Part shown: positions 1 through 9,487 of the stretch, one piece after another
Numbering within the stretch: the stretch's first letter is position 1
How the letters are laid out: each line of letters opens with the position of its first letter
From: Caldicellulosiruptor danielii
GTDB taxonomy: Bacteria > Bacillota > Thermoanaerobacteria > Caldicellulosiruptorales > Caldicellulosiruptoraceae
NCBI RefSeq assembly: GCF_034343125.1
Contig: NZ_CP139957.1
Coordinates: forward strand, 829,001 to 893,000
Direction of reading: 5' to 3'
Length of the DNA stretch: 64,000 nt
Translations under genes and position numbers: made by a program
The notes under the pieces: model-generated
Database searches by the model: none
What the model was told of the DNA's origin: nothing
Seen by the model: the letters and a program-made list of their open reading frames with translations, nothing else

Positions 1-89
1 AGGGAATGTGTGAAAAAATTTGCATAGTCAAAAAGAGCCTGATAGCGGGGGGCAAGACACAAAAGATGAGAAATTTTTAAGATATAGAA

Positions 90-122
90 ATAGGGCAGAA
101 AAAAATCTGCCCTATTTTTTTT
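90..122 (+). terminator. Rho-independent terminator of the gene upstream of mraZ
   Basis: An inverted repeat TAGGGCAGA / TCTGCCCTA is followed directly by a run of eight T. It would end transcription from whatever lies left of the window. Bases 1-89 contain only short open tails (one frame ends at 27, another at 80), so no upstream gene can be named. Confidence 0.85.
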
Positions 123-127
123 GTTTG

Positions 128-156
128 TTGAAGGATTTTTCAAATTGGTATAGAAT
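128..156 (+). promoter_or_regulatory. Predicted sigma-A promoter of the dcw operon
   Basis: TTGAAG (128-133) and TAGAAT (151-156) are separated by 17 bp. The predicted start near 163 lies just before the AAAGTGG repeats. No other good promoter precedes mraZ. Confidence 0.6.
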
Positions 157-164
157 ATTTTTAT

Positions 165-191
165 AAAGTGGTTCAAAGTGGAGTAAAGTGG
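165..191 (+). promoter_or_regulatory. MraZ operator: three AAAGTGG repeats with 10-bp period
   Basis: AAAGTGG occurs at 165-171, 175-181 and 185-191, each separated by 3 bp. MraZ proteins are known to bind arrays of this repeat at their own promoters. The array lies downstream of the -10 box and ends 4 bp before the mraZ ATG, so it also contains the GGAG that would serve as ribosome site. Bound MraZ could therefore block the start of transcription elongation. Regulation is inferred from the family. Confidence 0.8.
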
Positions 192-195
192 TTGA

Positions 196-627
196 ATGTT
201 AATAGGAGAATACAAACATGTGGTGGATAGCAAAGGTAGAATAATTCTTCCTTCCAAATTCAGAGAAGAGCTTGGTGAGAGGTTTATACTTACAAAAGGA
301 CTTGACAACTGTCTTTTTGGTTATTCTTTAAAAGAGTGGACTGTACTTGAGGAAAAGCTCAAGAAACTTCCACTTACAAGCAAAGAAGCGCGAACATTTT
401 TAAGGTTTTTCTTTGCGGGGGCCTGTGAATGCGAGGTTGACAAACAAGGAAGAATCCTCATTCCGCAGAACCTCAGAGAATATGCAGGTATTCAAAAAGA
501 GGTATTTATAATTGGTGTCATGACAAGAATTGAAATATGGAGCGAGGATAACTGGCTCAAGGAGATGACCAATGAAAACCTTTCGGTTGACAGAATAGCA
601 CAGAAAATGGAGGAGCTGGGCATATAA
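196..627 (+). CDS. mraZ: Transcriptional regulator / dcw cluster repressor MraZ
   Basis: The 143-residue product has two SpoVT-AbrB-like MraZ half-domains. Each carries the family signature: DSKGRIILP near residues 12-20 and DKQGRILIP near 82-90. MraZ forms ring-shaped oligomers that bind repeated boxes upstream of their own gene and control the dcw cluster. The AAAGTGG array at 165-191 is the expected target. The ATG start gives MLIGEYKH, the usual N-terminus. It is the first gene of the cluster, 27 bp before rsmH. Length and motifs are normal. Confidence 0.97.
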   Translation: MLIGEYKHVVDSKGRIILPSKFREELGERFILTKGLDNCLFGYSLKEWTVLEEKLKKLPLTSKEARTFLRFFFAGACECEVDKQGRILIPQNLREYAGIQKEVFIIGVMTRIEIWSEDNWLKEMTNENLSVDRIAQKMEELGI

Positions 628-654
628 CTTTTAGAAGGAATAGGGGAAAGTTTG

Positions 655-1578
655 ATGTATGAACATATACCAGTACTACTTGAAGAATCCGTAACTTTTT
701 TGATTACAAATCCAGATGGAATTTATGTTGATGCTACTTTTGGTCTTGGTGGACATTCAAAAAGAATTCTTGAAAAGCTATCTAGTAAGGGTTTTCTTAT
801 TGCCATTGACAGGGACTTAGAAGCCATTGAGCTTGGCAAAAGAAGGTTAGAAGGGTACAAGAATATAAAAGTTGTGCACTCTTCGTTTTCAAAAGTGGAT
901 GAAGTACTTAAAAGTTTAGGGATTGAAAAGATAGATGGAATACTTTTCGACTTTGGAGTTTCCTCTTTGCAGCTTGACAAACAGGAGAGAGGTTTTTCAT
1001 ACAATAAAGAAGCATTTTTGGATATGAGGATGGATACAACATCAAAGCTTACAGCATATGATGTTGTCAATTTCTATTCCCAGGAAGATTTGGAGAGGAT
1101 AATTAGAGAGTATGGTGAAGAGAGGTTTGCAAGAAAAATTGCAAAAGCTATTGTAGAAAAAAGAAGAAAAAAGCCTATTGAAACTACAACAGAGCTGAGC
1201 AGTTTAATTTCTTCTTTAGTAGCAAAATCAAAGGACGGGTCACACCCTGCACAGAGAACCTTCCAGGCCATCCGAATAGAAGTAAACAGAGAGCTTGATG
1301 AGATAAAGATTGCGCTTGAAAAGAGTTTGAGGTTTTTGAAATCTGGTGGGAGGATATGTGCAATTTCTTTTCACTCTCTTGAGGACAGAATAGTAAAAGA
1401 GTTTTTCAAAATTCACTCTCTTGAGTGCATTTGCCCGAAAGACATCCCTGTCTGCGTATGTGGCAAGAAAAAAGAACTTAACATCATTACAAAAAAGCCA
1501 ATAACCCCTTCTAAAGAAGAAATTGAGAAAAACAAAAGAAGTCATAGCGCAAAGCTGAGAGTTGCCGAAAAGGTTTGA
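655..1578 (+). CDS. rsmH: 16S rRNA (cytosine(1402)-N(4))-methyltransferase RsmH (MraW)
   Basis: This is a SAM-dependent methyltransferase of about 307 residues that modifies C1402 in the decoding centre of 16S rRNA. Visible signatures are the SAM-binding loop VDATFGLGGHS near residue 26, AIDRD after beta-2, and the family block ISFHSLEDRIVKEFF near residue 240, followed by the Cys-rich stretch typical of firmicute RsmH. A TTG at 652 directly precedes ATG 655; the ATG is preferred because it lies 5 bp after AGGGGAAAG and gives the usual MYEHIPVLLEE start. It follows mraZ, as in most dcw clusters. Confidence 0.97.
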   Translation: MYEHIPVLLEESVTFLITNPDGIYVDATFGLGGHSKRILEKLSSKGFLIAIDRDLEAIELGKRRLEGYKNIKVVHSSFSKVDEVLKSLGIEKIDGILFDFGVSSLQLDKQERGFSYNKEAFLDMRMDTTSKLTAYDVVNFYSQEDLERIIREYGEERFARKIAKAIVEKRRKKPIETTTELSSLISSLVAKSKDGSHPAQRTFQAIRIEVNRELDEIKIALEKSLRFLKSGGRICAISFHSLEDRIVKEFFKIHSLECICPKDIPVCVCGKKKELNIITKKPITPSKEEIEKNKRSHSAKLRVAEKV

Positions 1579-1598
1579 TAATAAAGGAGGTTTTTTAA

Positions 1599-2099
1599 AT
1601 GCCAAGAACAGGTTCAGCAATTTACAGTGAGGAGTACTGGGAAGGTTATAATGCGGAAAGAGAAGAGATTGAACAGGAGATTGCCAGAAAAAATCAGATA
1701 AGAAAGCAAATTTCAAAACAAAAAAAGCTTGAGAAGGTGAGATTTTTAAGGAAAGTATTGTTTGTTTGTATATTTTGCAGTATGTCAATAATTATTATGT
1801 GTGGGTATGTAAATATTACAATTGAGAGAGCAAAACTTGCCCAGCTTCAGAATGAACTTAAATTGCAAACCGATATCAACAAGCAGTTAAAGCTTGAGAT
1901 AGATGGCAAGCTTACTCTATCTGAGATAGAAAAGATTGCACAGCAGAAATATTTAATGACATATCCTGACTTTTCTCAGGTTGTTTATGTAACTGTTCCT
2001 ACATCTGAAGAAAAGAATCAAAAAGTCGCAAAAGAAGAAAAATCGAATTATAATAATAAAGTGTCTTTGATAATAAACTTTATTAAGAAAATCTTTTAA
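1599..2099 (+). CDS. ftsL: Cell division protein FtsL-like (septum formation initiator family)
   Basis: A 166-residue single-pass membrane protein. It has a charged Lys/Gln-rich cytoplasmic region (residues 15-48), one hydrophobic segment near 50-72, and an extracellular heptad-like stretch near 75-108 that suggests a coiled coil. FtsL proteins are poorly conserved and are recognised by this layout and by position between rsmH and the division PBP. FtsL would join FtsQ/DivIB at the septum. The start has AAGGAGG 8-10 bp upstream. Function rests mainly on synteny. Confidence 0.85.
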   Translation: MPRTGSAIYSEEYWEGYNAEREEIEQEIARKNQIRKQISKQKKLEKVRFLRKVLFVCIFCSMSIIIMCGYVNITIERAKLAQLQNELKLQTDINKQLKLEIDGKLTLSEIEKIAQQKYLMTYPDFSQVVYVTVPTSEEKNQKVAKEEKSNYNNKVSLIINFIKKIF

Positions 2100-2136
2100 A
2101 TTTTTTTAAGACCCAAGAAGCTGGAGGAAATAAGAC

Positions 2137-4296
2137 TTGAAGGAAGCGTCTATAAAGATAAAAAAGAGAATCCTTTTTGTAATGGCAGTATTTTTTTTAA
2201 GCTTTGTATTGCTGGTAGGACGACTTTTTTATCTTCAGCTAATAAAAGGCGAAGAGCTCAAGAAAAGAGCTTTTTCCCAATGGACACGGGAAAGGCTTGT
2301 TGCACCTAAAAGAGGAAGCATTGTGGACAGAAACGGAAAGATATTAGCAATGTCAATCACAGCTGAGACAGTTGTTGCGTCACTAAATCAGATTAAAGAC
2401 AAAGAATGGACAGCTAAAGTGCTGTCTGGTATTTTAAACATAGACTATCAAGAAATTTTGAAAAAGCTGAATACCAAAGGAGTTTCGGACATTTACATAG
2501 CACGCAATATTGACAGAGAAAAAGCAGACAGAATAAGAAAATATGCTCTGCCGGGGATTTACTTAACGGGTGGGACAAAGAGGGTGTATCCAAATGGCAA
2601 TTTTCTGGCTCAGGTTCTTGGTTTTACAGGAATTGACGACCAAGGACTTTCTGGGCTTGAACTTTATTATGACAAGTATCTTCGCGGAAAGCCTGGTGCC
2701 ATTTCAGCCCAGACTGACGCAAGTGGCAGAGCTGCTCCATTTTCAGAAGAGTTTTTTAAAAAGCCAGTTGATGGATATGACTTAATGCTTACAATTGACG
2801 AGACAATACAACATTTTGCTGAAAAGTATGCACAAAAAGCGCTTTATGATAACAAAGCAAAAAGCGTGACCATTATTGTTGAAAAGGTCAAAACAGGTGA
2901 GATTTTAGCCATGACATCAAAACCTGATTTTGACCCGAATAAACCGTTTGAGCTTATATACAAGGATAGGTTTCCAGATTTTGATAAGCTTTCTCAAGCA
3001 GAGAAAAACAAAATAATCCAGTCAATGTGGAGAAACAGAGCACTGACAGACACATATGAGCCTGGGTCAACATTTAAGATAGTCACCGCAGCTGCAGGAC
3101 TTGAAGAAGGGGTTGTTAATGAGAATTCCCAGTTTTATTGCAGGGGATACGTTAAGGTTGCAAATGCAATATTAAAGTGCTGGAGATATTACAACCCGCA
3201 CGGTAGCGAAAACTTTGTTGAAGGTGTCCAAAATTCATGTAACCCTGTGTTCATAGAAGTGGGACAGAGGCTGGGTAAAGAGAAATTCTATAAATATATA
3301 AATCTTTTTGGATTTGGTCAAAAAACAGGTATAGACCTTCCCGGTGAGGCAAAAGGTATTATTCAACCTCTAAATAAAGTAGGACCTGTTGAGCTTGCAA
3401 CAATTTCTTTTGGACAGGGGATTTCAGCAACACCTATTCAGGTTATTAGCATGATAAATACAGTTGCAAACGACGGTGTGTGGGTCCAGCCTCATGTTGC
3501 AAAGGCTATATATGATAAAGATAAAAAACTTGTTAAATCTTTTGATACGCCACAAAAGAGAAGAGTTTTAGACCAGAATGTTGCGCAAAGGCTTAAAATA
3601 ATACTTCAGTCTGTTGTTACAAACGGAACAGGGCACAATGCCTATCTTTTGGGCTATAAAGTTGCAGGGAAAACAGGGACTTCACAAAAGTATGATAAAA
3701 CTTCTAAAAGGTATATAGCATCATTTGGAGGGTTTGCGCCGGCAGACAGTCCCGAGGTGTCGGTGCTTGTCATTATAGATGAGCCTGACCCTTCACTTTA
3801 TTATGGAGGTCTTATAGCCGCACCTGTTGCAAGAGATTTATTAAATGATATACTAAGATATTTGGATATCCAGCCACAGTATACAGCTGAAGAGCTAAAA
3901 CAGATTGAGTTTTATAAAGAGTATATAGTACCAAATACAATCGGGATGAATGTTGAAGACGCAAAGAAAGAAATAAACAATAACAAGTTCAATGCAAAGG
4001 TTATAGGTAATGGCAACAAGGTGATTGACCAGGTCCCAAAAGCTGGGTTTATGTTGAAAGAAGGCTCAACAATAATATTGTTCACGGAAGAGATGTCACA
4101 AACAACTGCCATTGTTCCGAATGTAGTGGGCTTGAGTTTCCAGGATGCACAAAAGAAGCTTTCAAATAGTCTACTCAACATAAAAGTGAAAGGAATAAAA
4201 GGAAAAATTATAAGACAAAATCCACAACCAGGCACAAAAGTTCCAATAGGTTCAATTGTTGAGGTTGAAATTGCCGACAAAGAAAATGCAGAATAG
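2137..4296 (+). CDS. Class B penicillin-binding protein with two PASTA domains (SpoVD / PBP2B / FtsI type)
   Basis: A 719-residue peptidoglycan transpeptidase. In order: short cytoplasmic tail and membrane anchor (residues 11-32), dimerisation domain, transpeptidase domain, and two C-terminal PASTA repeats (about 599-655 and 658-716). The catalytic triad is visible: STFK with nucleophile Ser311, SCN at 367-369, and KTG at 512-514. The TTG start at 2137 follows GGAGGAAA. In Bacillus both pbpB and the sporulation paralogue spoVD sit here; as this cluster holds one copy, it is probably the division enzyme, though the SpoVD role cannot be excluded. Confidence 0.93.
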   Translation: MKEASIKIKKRILFVMAVFFLSFVLLVGRLFYLQLIKGEELKKRAFSQWTRERLVAPKRGSIVDRNGKILAMSITAETVVASLNQIKDKEWTAKVLSGILNIDYQEILKKLNTKGVSDIYIARNIDREKADRIRKYALPGIYLTGGTKRVYPNGNFLAQVLGFTGIDDQGLSGLELYYDKYLRGKPGAISAQTDASGRAAPFSEEFFKKPVDGYDLMLTIDETIQHFAEKYAQKALYDNKAKSVTIIVEKVKTGEILAMTSKPDFDPNKPFELIYKDRFPDFDKLSQAEKNKIIQSMWRNRALTDTYEPGSTFKIVTAAAGLEEGVVNENSQFYCRGYVKVANAILKCWRYYNPHGSENFVEGVQNSCNPVFIEVGQRLGKEKFYKYINLFGFGQKTGIDLPGEAKGIIQPLNKVGPVELATISFGQGISATPIQVISMINTVANDGVWVQPHVAKAIYDKDKKLVKSFDTPQKRRVLDQNVAQRLKIILQSVVTNGTGHNAYLLGYKVAGKTGTSQKYDKTSKRYIASFGGFAPADSPEVSVLVIIDEPDPSLYYGGLIAAPVARDLLNDILRYLDIQPQYTAEELKQIEFYKEYIVPNTIGMNVEDAKKEINNNKFNAKVIGNGNKVIDQVPKAGFMLKEGSTIILFTEEMSQTTAIVPNVVGLSFQDAQKKLSNSLLNIKVKGIKGKIIRQNPQPGTKVPIGSIVEVEIADKENAE

Positions 4297-4312
4297 AGAG
4301 GGTGAAGGTTTC

Positions 4313-5773
4313 TTGAAAATAAAGGATTTGATTAAGAAAATTGATATTTTGGAAACAAATGTTAAAGATTTTGACAAGGACATAGCTGATATTGCATACA
4401 ATTCAAAGAATGCAAAAGAAGGCTGTGCTTTTGTATGTATAAAAGGTTTTAAGGCAGACGGTCATGAATATATCGATGAAGCAATCCAAAATGGTGCATG
4501 CTTGGTGGTTGTAGATGAGTTTTATGACACGTCTAAAATTGAGGGGAAGATTGATTATATAAAGACTTCAAATACACGTAAAGCCCTTGCTGTTATGTCT
4601 GCAAACTTTTTTGGTCATCCTTCAAAAGACTTTTTGCTTATTGGTGTGACGGGCACAAATGGCAAAACTTCAACAACATTTATGATAAAGTCCATCCTTG
4701 AAGCTTATGGGCAAAAAGTGGGGTTAATTGGCACAATCAAGAATATGATAGGCAGCAGTGAAATTGAGGCTCAGCATACAACGCCTGAGTCTTATGACCT
4801 GCAAAAGCTCTTTTGGCAGATGAAAAGTGAGGGTGTTGACAGTGTTGTGATGGAGGTTTCTTCACACTCTCTTGAGCTTTTTAGGGTATATGACTGTGAT
4901 TTTGACGTTGGAGTTTTTACAAACCTTACACAGGACCATTTAGACTTTCATGGAACGATGGAGAATTATTTTGCTGCTAAGTTGAAACTTTTCGGTATGA
5001 GCAAAAAAAGGGTTGTAAATGCCGACGATAGCTGGGGAAAAAGGATTATTGAGATGTATCCTGACTGTGTAACATATGCCAAGGACAGCGATGCGTGCGT
5101 TTTCGCACGGAATATTAAACTTTTTGTTAACAAAAATCAATTCGAGCTTTGGTACAATGGCCAAAAAAAAGAGATATTACTTAACATCCCGGGACTTTTT
5201 TCAATTTACAACAGCTTAGCGGCTGCAGCATGTTGTATTGCGCTTGGTGTTGAACTTGATACAATAAAAAGAGGACTTGAAGATTTAAAAGCTGTGCCAG
5301 GCAGATTTGAGATAGTTGAGTCAAATGAAAAGTTTACAATTGTGATTGACTATGCACACACACCAGATGGGCTTTTAAATCTTATGAAGACAGTAGATGA
5401 GGTTGCAAATGGCAGAAAAGTACTGCTTTTTGGATGTGGGGGGGACAGAGACAGGACAAAAAGGCCAATTATGGGCGAGATTGCTGGCAAGATGGCAGAC
5501 TTTGTGATTGTTACATCTGACAATCCGCGAACAGAAGACCCGCTCAAGATAATTGCTGATATTCTGGAAGGGATACAAAAGACAAAAGTTGAATACGTGG
5601 TCATACCCGACAGGTTTGAGGCTATAAAATATGCCATAAAGAACGCAAGAGAAAATGATTTTATTGTTCTTGCCGGGAAAGGGCATGAAACTTACCAGAT
5701 TTTAAAAGATAGAACTATACCGTTTGATGAGAGAAGAATAGTTAAAGATATCATAAAGGAGCTAAGGGAATGA
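4313..5773 (+). CDS. murE: UDP-N-acetylmuramoyl-tripeptide synthetase MurE (meso-DAP type)
   Basis: An ATP-dependent ligase that adds the third residue to the peptidoglycan stem peptide. The ATP loop GVTGTNGKTSTT and the substrate motif SDNPRTEDP are present. DNPR marks meso-diaminopimelate enzymes, in contrast to lysine enzymes, and agrees with the lysA gene in this window. The frame is open back to 4256 inside the PBP gene, but TTG 4313 is preferred: it has AGAGGGTGAAGG upstream and gives about 486 residues, the family's normal length. It overlaps murF by 4 bp (ATGA), which implies translational coupling. Confidence 0.96.
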   Translation: MKIKDLIKKIDILETNVKDFDKDIADIAYNSKNAKEGCAFVCIKGFKADGHEYIDEAIQNGACLVVVDEFYDTSKIEGKIDYIKTSNTRKALAVMSANFFGHPSKDFLLIGVTGTNGKTSTTFMIKSILEAYGQKVGLIGTIKNMIGSSEIEAQHTTPESYDLQKLFWQMKSEGVDSVVMEVSSHSLELFRVYDCDFDVGVFTNLTQDHLDFHGTMENYFAAKLKLFGMSKKRVVNADDSWGKRIIEMYPDCVTYAKDSDACVFARNIKLFVNKNQFELWYNGQKKEILLNIPGLFSIYNSLAAAACCIALGVELDTIKRGLEDLKAVPGRFEIVESNEKFTIVIDYAHTPDGLLNLMKTVDEVANGRKVLLFGCGGDRDRTKRPIMGEIAGKMADFVIVTSDNPRTEDPLKIIADILEGIQKTKVEYVVIPDRFEAIKYAIKNARENDFIVLAGKGHETYQILKDRTIPFDERRIVKDIIKELRE

Positions 5774-7116
5774 ACTTGTGGCTTTCTGAGATAGCAAAAG
5801 CTGTAAATGGTGAACTTAGAAACTTTTCTGGTGATATTTTTGTTAAAAATTTTTCAATTAATAGCAAAAATGTAGAAAAAGATGCTCTGTTTATTCCTTT
5901 AAAAGGAAGTAGATTTGACGGGCATGATTTTGTTGAAGAGGCCCTGCAAAACGGTGCCATTTCTTTTATTTCTCAGAGGGAATTTGAAAATGTAGAAGCA
6001 CCTTATGTGAAGGTCAAAGATACACTTACAGCACTGCAAAGCTTAGCGTGTCATGTGAGAAAAAAACTAAAAGATTTAACAGTTATTGGGGTTACAGGAA
6101 GCGTAGGCAAAACCTCAACGAAAGAGTATATATTCAATGTATTGAGTCTGAACTGCAGAGCTTTTAAAAACCAGGGTAACTTTAACAACCACATAGGTCT
6201 TCCAATTTCTATTCTTAACATGCCAGATGATACACAGGTAGCTGTTTTTGAGATGGGCATGAGCAATTTTGGTGAGATTTCTAAACTATCTCAAATTGCA
6301 AAGCCTGATATTGGGATTATTACAAATATTGGTGTTGCCCACATTGAAAATCTAAAGTCACGGTACAACATTTTTCTTGCAAAGTCAGAGATTCAGGATG
6401 GGATGTCTGAAAATGGAATATTGATTATAAACAACGACAATGATATCTTAAATCTTCACAAAATAGAACTTAAAAGAAAGGTTGTCACCATTGGGATTGA
6501 AAACGAGAGCAATTTCAGGGCGCAAAACGTGCTAAAGCATCATAATGGATTTTCGTTTGAGGTAGGAGGTTGTACCTATTTTATAGAAAGCTTTAATTTT
6601 CATGACATTTATAACTCTCTTTTTGCAATTGCAGTAGGCACAATTTTAGGGGTAGACAGAGAGCTTATAAAAGAAGCAATCCGCCAAAAGGAGAGGCTAA
6701 AAAGAAGGTTTGAGGTTATCAAAAAAGAAAGCATTACCATTGTGGATGATACTTACAACGCAAGCACACATTCGATGCTGTCTGCTATAGACAGCATATG
6801 TGAATTTGACGGTAAAAAGATATTGGTGCTTGGCGACATGCTTGAGCTTGGTGAGTTTTCTGAAGAGGAACACAGAAAAGTTGGCAGATACATATTGCAA
6901 AAGCCAATAGATGTTGTCATATGTACAGGGAAAGACGCGTTTTATATATACGATGAAGCAAAAAAGAAAGATGGTGTAAAAGCTTATTTTGTTTCGAAAG
7001 ATGAATGTTTAGACATTTTGAAAAGAGAAGTTACAAGCAACTCCACAATCCTTTTTAAGGCTTCGCGAGGTATAAAACTGGATGAGATTGTAGATGAGTT
7101 TCTCAAGGAGAGATAA
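5770..7116 (+). CDS. murF: UDP-N-acetylmuramoyl-tripeptide:D-alanyl-D-alanine ligase MurF
   Basis: A 448-residue Mur ligase that adds the D-Ala-D-Ala dipeptide in the last cytoplasmic step of stem peptide assembly. The ATP-binding loop reads GVTGSVGKTSTKEYI (about residues 103-117), and the central domain has the invariant NxGxAHIEN stretch. DDTYNASTHSM near 330 is the usual MurF substrate/ATP motif. Start ATG 5770 overlaps the murE stop. It is followed 3 bp later by mraY. Confidence 0.96.
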   Translation: MNLWLSEIAKAVNGELRNFSGDIFVKNFSINSKNVEKDALFIPLKGSRFDGHDFVEEALQNGAISFISQREFENVEAPYVKVKDTLTALQSLACHVRKKLKDLTVIGVTGSVGKTSTKEYIFNVLSLNCRAFKNQGNFNNHIGLPISILNMPDDTQVAVFEMGMSNFGEISKLSQIAKPDIGIITNIGVAHIENLKSRYNIFLAKSEIQDGMSENGILIINNDNDILNLHKIELKRKVVTIGIENESNFRAQNVLKHHNGFSFEVGGCTYFIESFNFHDIYNSLFAIAVGTILGVDRELIKEAIRQKERLKRRFEVIKKESITIVDDTYNASTHSMLSAIDSICEFDGKKILVLGDMLELGEFSEEEHRKVGRYILQKPIDVVICTGKDAFYIYDEAKKKDGVKAYFVSKDECLDILKREVTSNSTILFKASRGIKLDEIVDEFLKER

Positions 7117-7119
7117 AAG

Positions 7120-8082
7120 ATGCTTGACATTGACACAATAATTGCAATAATAATTTCATTTTTGATTGTTTTAATTGTTATGCCAATTGTAATCCCCTTT
7201 TTAAAATATTTAAAATTTGGTCAGGTTGTGCGAGATGATGGGCCAAAAACACACCACAAGAAAAGCGGTACACCTACAATGGGTGGGCTTGTTATAGGTT
7301 TGAGCATAATCATAACATCCCTCATATTCTACAAAAAGTATCCTGCCATTGGAGCACCGCTGATAGCAACAGTTGCATTTGGTCTTATAGGTTTTATAGA
7401 CGATTTCATAAAAGTAGTGTTAAAAAGGTCTTTGGGACTTCGCGCACGTGAGAAGCTGGTACTTCAATTTTTAATCAGCATAACATTTTTGTATGTCATA
7501 CAAAAACACATAGGGAGCGACGTTTACCTGCCTGTTGCAAATAGATACATTGATTTAAAATGGGCGTATGTTCCTGTGATGTCAGTTTTAATGGTTTTTA
7601 CTGCAAATGCTGTAAATCTTACAGATGGACTTGACGGTTTGGCAAGTGGTGTGACAATGATAGTATCTTTGTTTTTAGCCATCATCTCAATATTTTCAAG
7701 AAACCATGATATGGCAATATTTAGCGGTGCTATTGTGGGAAGCTGCATGGGATTTTTGAGGTACAACGCGTACCCGGCAGTGGTGTTTATGGGAGATACA
7801 GGGTCTTTGATGCTGGGTGGTTCGATATTTGCAATTGCTGTGATGTTAAAACAGCCTGTACTTGTTTTGGTTATAGGCGGGCTGTATATAATAGAAGCGG
7901 TATCAGTAATGCTTCAGGTATTGTATTTTAAGCTCACAAAGAAGAGAATATTTAGAATGGCACCTTTGCACCATCATTTTGAACTTTTGGGCTGGGATGA
8001 GGCAAAGGTGGTTGTTGTATTTTGGATATTTACAATTCTGTTTTGCCTTCTTGCCTTGGCAATGATACAGCTGAAAATTTAG
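7120..8082 (+). CDS. mraY: Phospho-N-acetylmuramoyl-pentapeptide transferase MraY
   Basis: A 320-residue polytopic enzyme with about ten hydrophobic segments. It transfers phospho-MurNAc-pentapeptide to undecaprenyl phosphate to form lipid I. Family motifs are [18 protein letters not shown] near residue 39, the Mg-binding DDFIK near 90, [12 protein letters not shown] near 167, and [13 protein letters not shown] near 285. All expected catalytic aspartates and histidines are present. ATG 7120 follows AAGGAGAGATAA. Confidence 0.97.
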   Translation: MLDIDTIIAIIISFLIVLIVMPIVIPFLKYLKFGQVVRDDGPKTHHKKSGTPTMGGLVIGLSIIITSLIFYKKYPAIGAPLIATVAFGLIGFIDDFIKVVLKRSLGLRAREKLVLQFLISITFLYVIQKHIGSDVYLPVANRYIDLKWAYVPVMSVLMVFTANAVNLTDGLDGLASGVTMIVSLFLAIISIFSRNHDMAIFSGAIVGSCMGFLRYNAYPAVVFMGDTGSLMLGGSIFAIAVMLKQPVLVLVIGGLYIIEAVSVMLQVLYFKLTKKRIFRMAPLHHHFELLGWDEAKVVVVFWIFTILFCLLALAMIQLKI

Positions 8083-8101
8083 GAGTCGGAGGTTTTTAAA
8101 A

Positions 8102-9478
8102 TTGGATTTGAAAGGGAAAAGTGTTTTGGTGGTAGGCCTTGGCAGAAGCGGATTGGCTTCTGCACGCTTTTTAAAAAAACACGGCGCTTTTATTATAGGT
8201 TTTGATGAAAAACCAGAAGACAAGTTCAAAAATGAAGATAGAAATTGTGCAGAAGAGCACTGTGATGAAATCTATTATTGTGAGATTCCCGATGAAGTGA
8301 TAGACAAGGTCCAGCTTGTTGTTGTAAGTCCTGGAGTGCCGCTTAGCAAAAGACCTTTGGTGCTTGCTCACAAAAAGGGTGTTGAGGTTATTGGTGAGAT
8401 TGAGCTTGCATACAGGTTCTGCAAAAGTAAAAATATTGTTGCTATCACCGGTACAAATGGCAAGACAACAACCACAACTCTTGTGGGAGAGATTTTAAAA
8501 AAGCAGTATGAGGATGTAGTTGTATGCGGTAACATTGGTCTTCCCTTTATTGATACGGTAGAAATATCAAGTGAAAATACTATCTTTGTACTTGAGATAT
8601 CAAGTTTTCAGCTTGAAACAATTAAGTACTTTAAACCAAAGGTTGGGTGTATTCTCAATATCACTCCCGACCATCTGAACAGACACATGACAATGGAGAA
8701 TTATATAAAAGCAAAGATGAGGATATTCGAAAATATTGATGAGATGGGCTATACAGTCCTAAACTATGATAACAACTTGACTCGTGACTTAATAGGATTG
8801 GCAAAAGGAAATGTGGTAGTATTTTCAAAAAATAAGTTCCAGTTTGAAAATATTGTATTTGTCGAAAACGATGTAATCTATTTTACTTTTGAAGGAAAAA
8901 CGCAAGAGGTGATGAAAAAAGATGAGATATTTATTCCAGGTCAGCACAATTTAGAAAATGCACTTGCAGCAATTAGTTGCACTTTGCCATTTGGGGTAGA
9001 AAAAGATAATATTTATCAGGTTCTCAAAACCTTTAGAGGTGTTGAACACAGAATAGAGTTTGTGGCAGAGATAAAGGGTGTAAAATTTTATAACGATTCA
9101 AAAGGTACAAACACTGATGCAGCAGAAAAGGCAATCAGCGCTTTTGAAAACCCAATAATTTTAATTGCCGGTGGGTATGACAAGGGAGAAAGTTTTGAAA
9201 GGTTTGCAGGTTTGATAGCAAAAAAAGTCAAGAAAGTATTTTTGCTCGGTCAAACAAAGCAAAAGATTGCCAACGAACTTGAGAAAATAGGGTATCGAAA
9301 CTTTGAGTTGGTATCCAATTTGAAAGAGGCAGTAGAGAAAAGCTTTGAAAGTGCACAAAATGGCGATGTTGTACTTTTGTCGCCTGCGTGTGCGAGCTGG
9401 GATATGTTTGAAAACTACGAACAAAGAGGAAGGATGTTTAAAGAATATGTAAGTGAACTTTTAACAACAGGGATGTGA
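8102..9478 (+). CDS. murD: UDP-N-acetylmuramoylalanine--D-glutamate ligase MurD
   Basis: A 458-residue Mur ligase adding D-glutamate to UDP-MurNAc-L-Ala. It shows an N-terminal Rossmann loop (VVGLGRSGLASA), the ATP loop ITGTNGKTTTTTLV near residue 116, and a C-terminal domain with SPACASWDMFENYEQRG, diagnostic for MurD. The TTG start at 8102 has the double ribosome-like element AGGAG/GGAGG upstream. It lies between mraY and ftsW, as in Bacillus-type clusters. Confidence 0.96.
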   Translation: MDLKGKSVLVVGLGRSGLASARFLKKHGAFIIGFDEKPEDKFKNEDRNCAEEHCDEIYYCEIPDEVIDKVQLVVVSPGVPLSKRPLVLAHKKGVEVIGEIELAYRFCKSKNIVAITGTNGKTTTTTLVGEILKKQYEDVVVCGNIGLPFIDTVEISSENTIFVLEISSFQLETIKYFKPKVGCILNITPDHLNRHMTMENYIKAKMRIFENIDEMGYTVLNYDNNLTRDLIGLAKGNVVVFSKNKFQFENIVFVENDVIYFTFEGKTQEVMKKDEIFIPGQHNLENALAAISCTLPFGVEKDNIYQVLKTFRGVEHRIEFVAEIKGVKFYNDSKGTNTDAAEKAISAFENPIILIAGGYDKGESFERFAGLIAKKVKKVFLLGQTKQKIANELEKIGYRNFELVSNLKEAVEKSFESAQNGDVVLLSPACASWDMFENYEQRGRMFKEYVSELLTTGM

Positions 9479-9487
9479 GTATTAAAA

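Noticed and set aside
1-89. Short open tails at the window start as the end of an upstream gene
   Set aside because: Stops at 27 and 80 occur in two frames, and neither tail is long enough to recognise.
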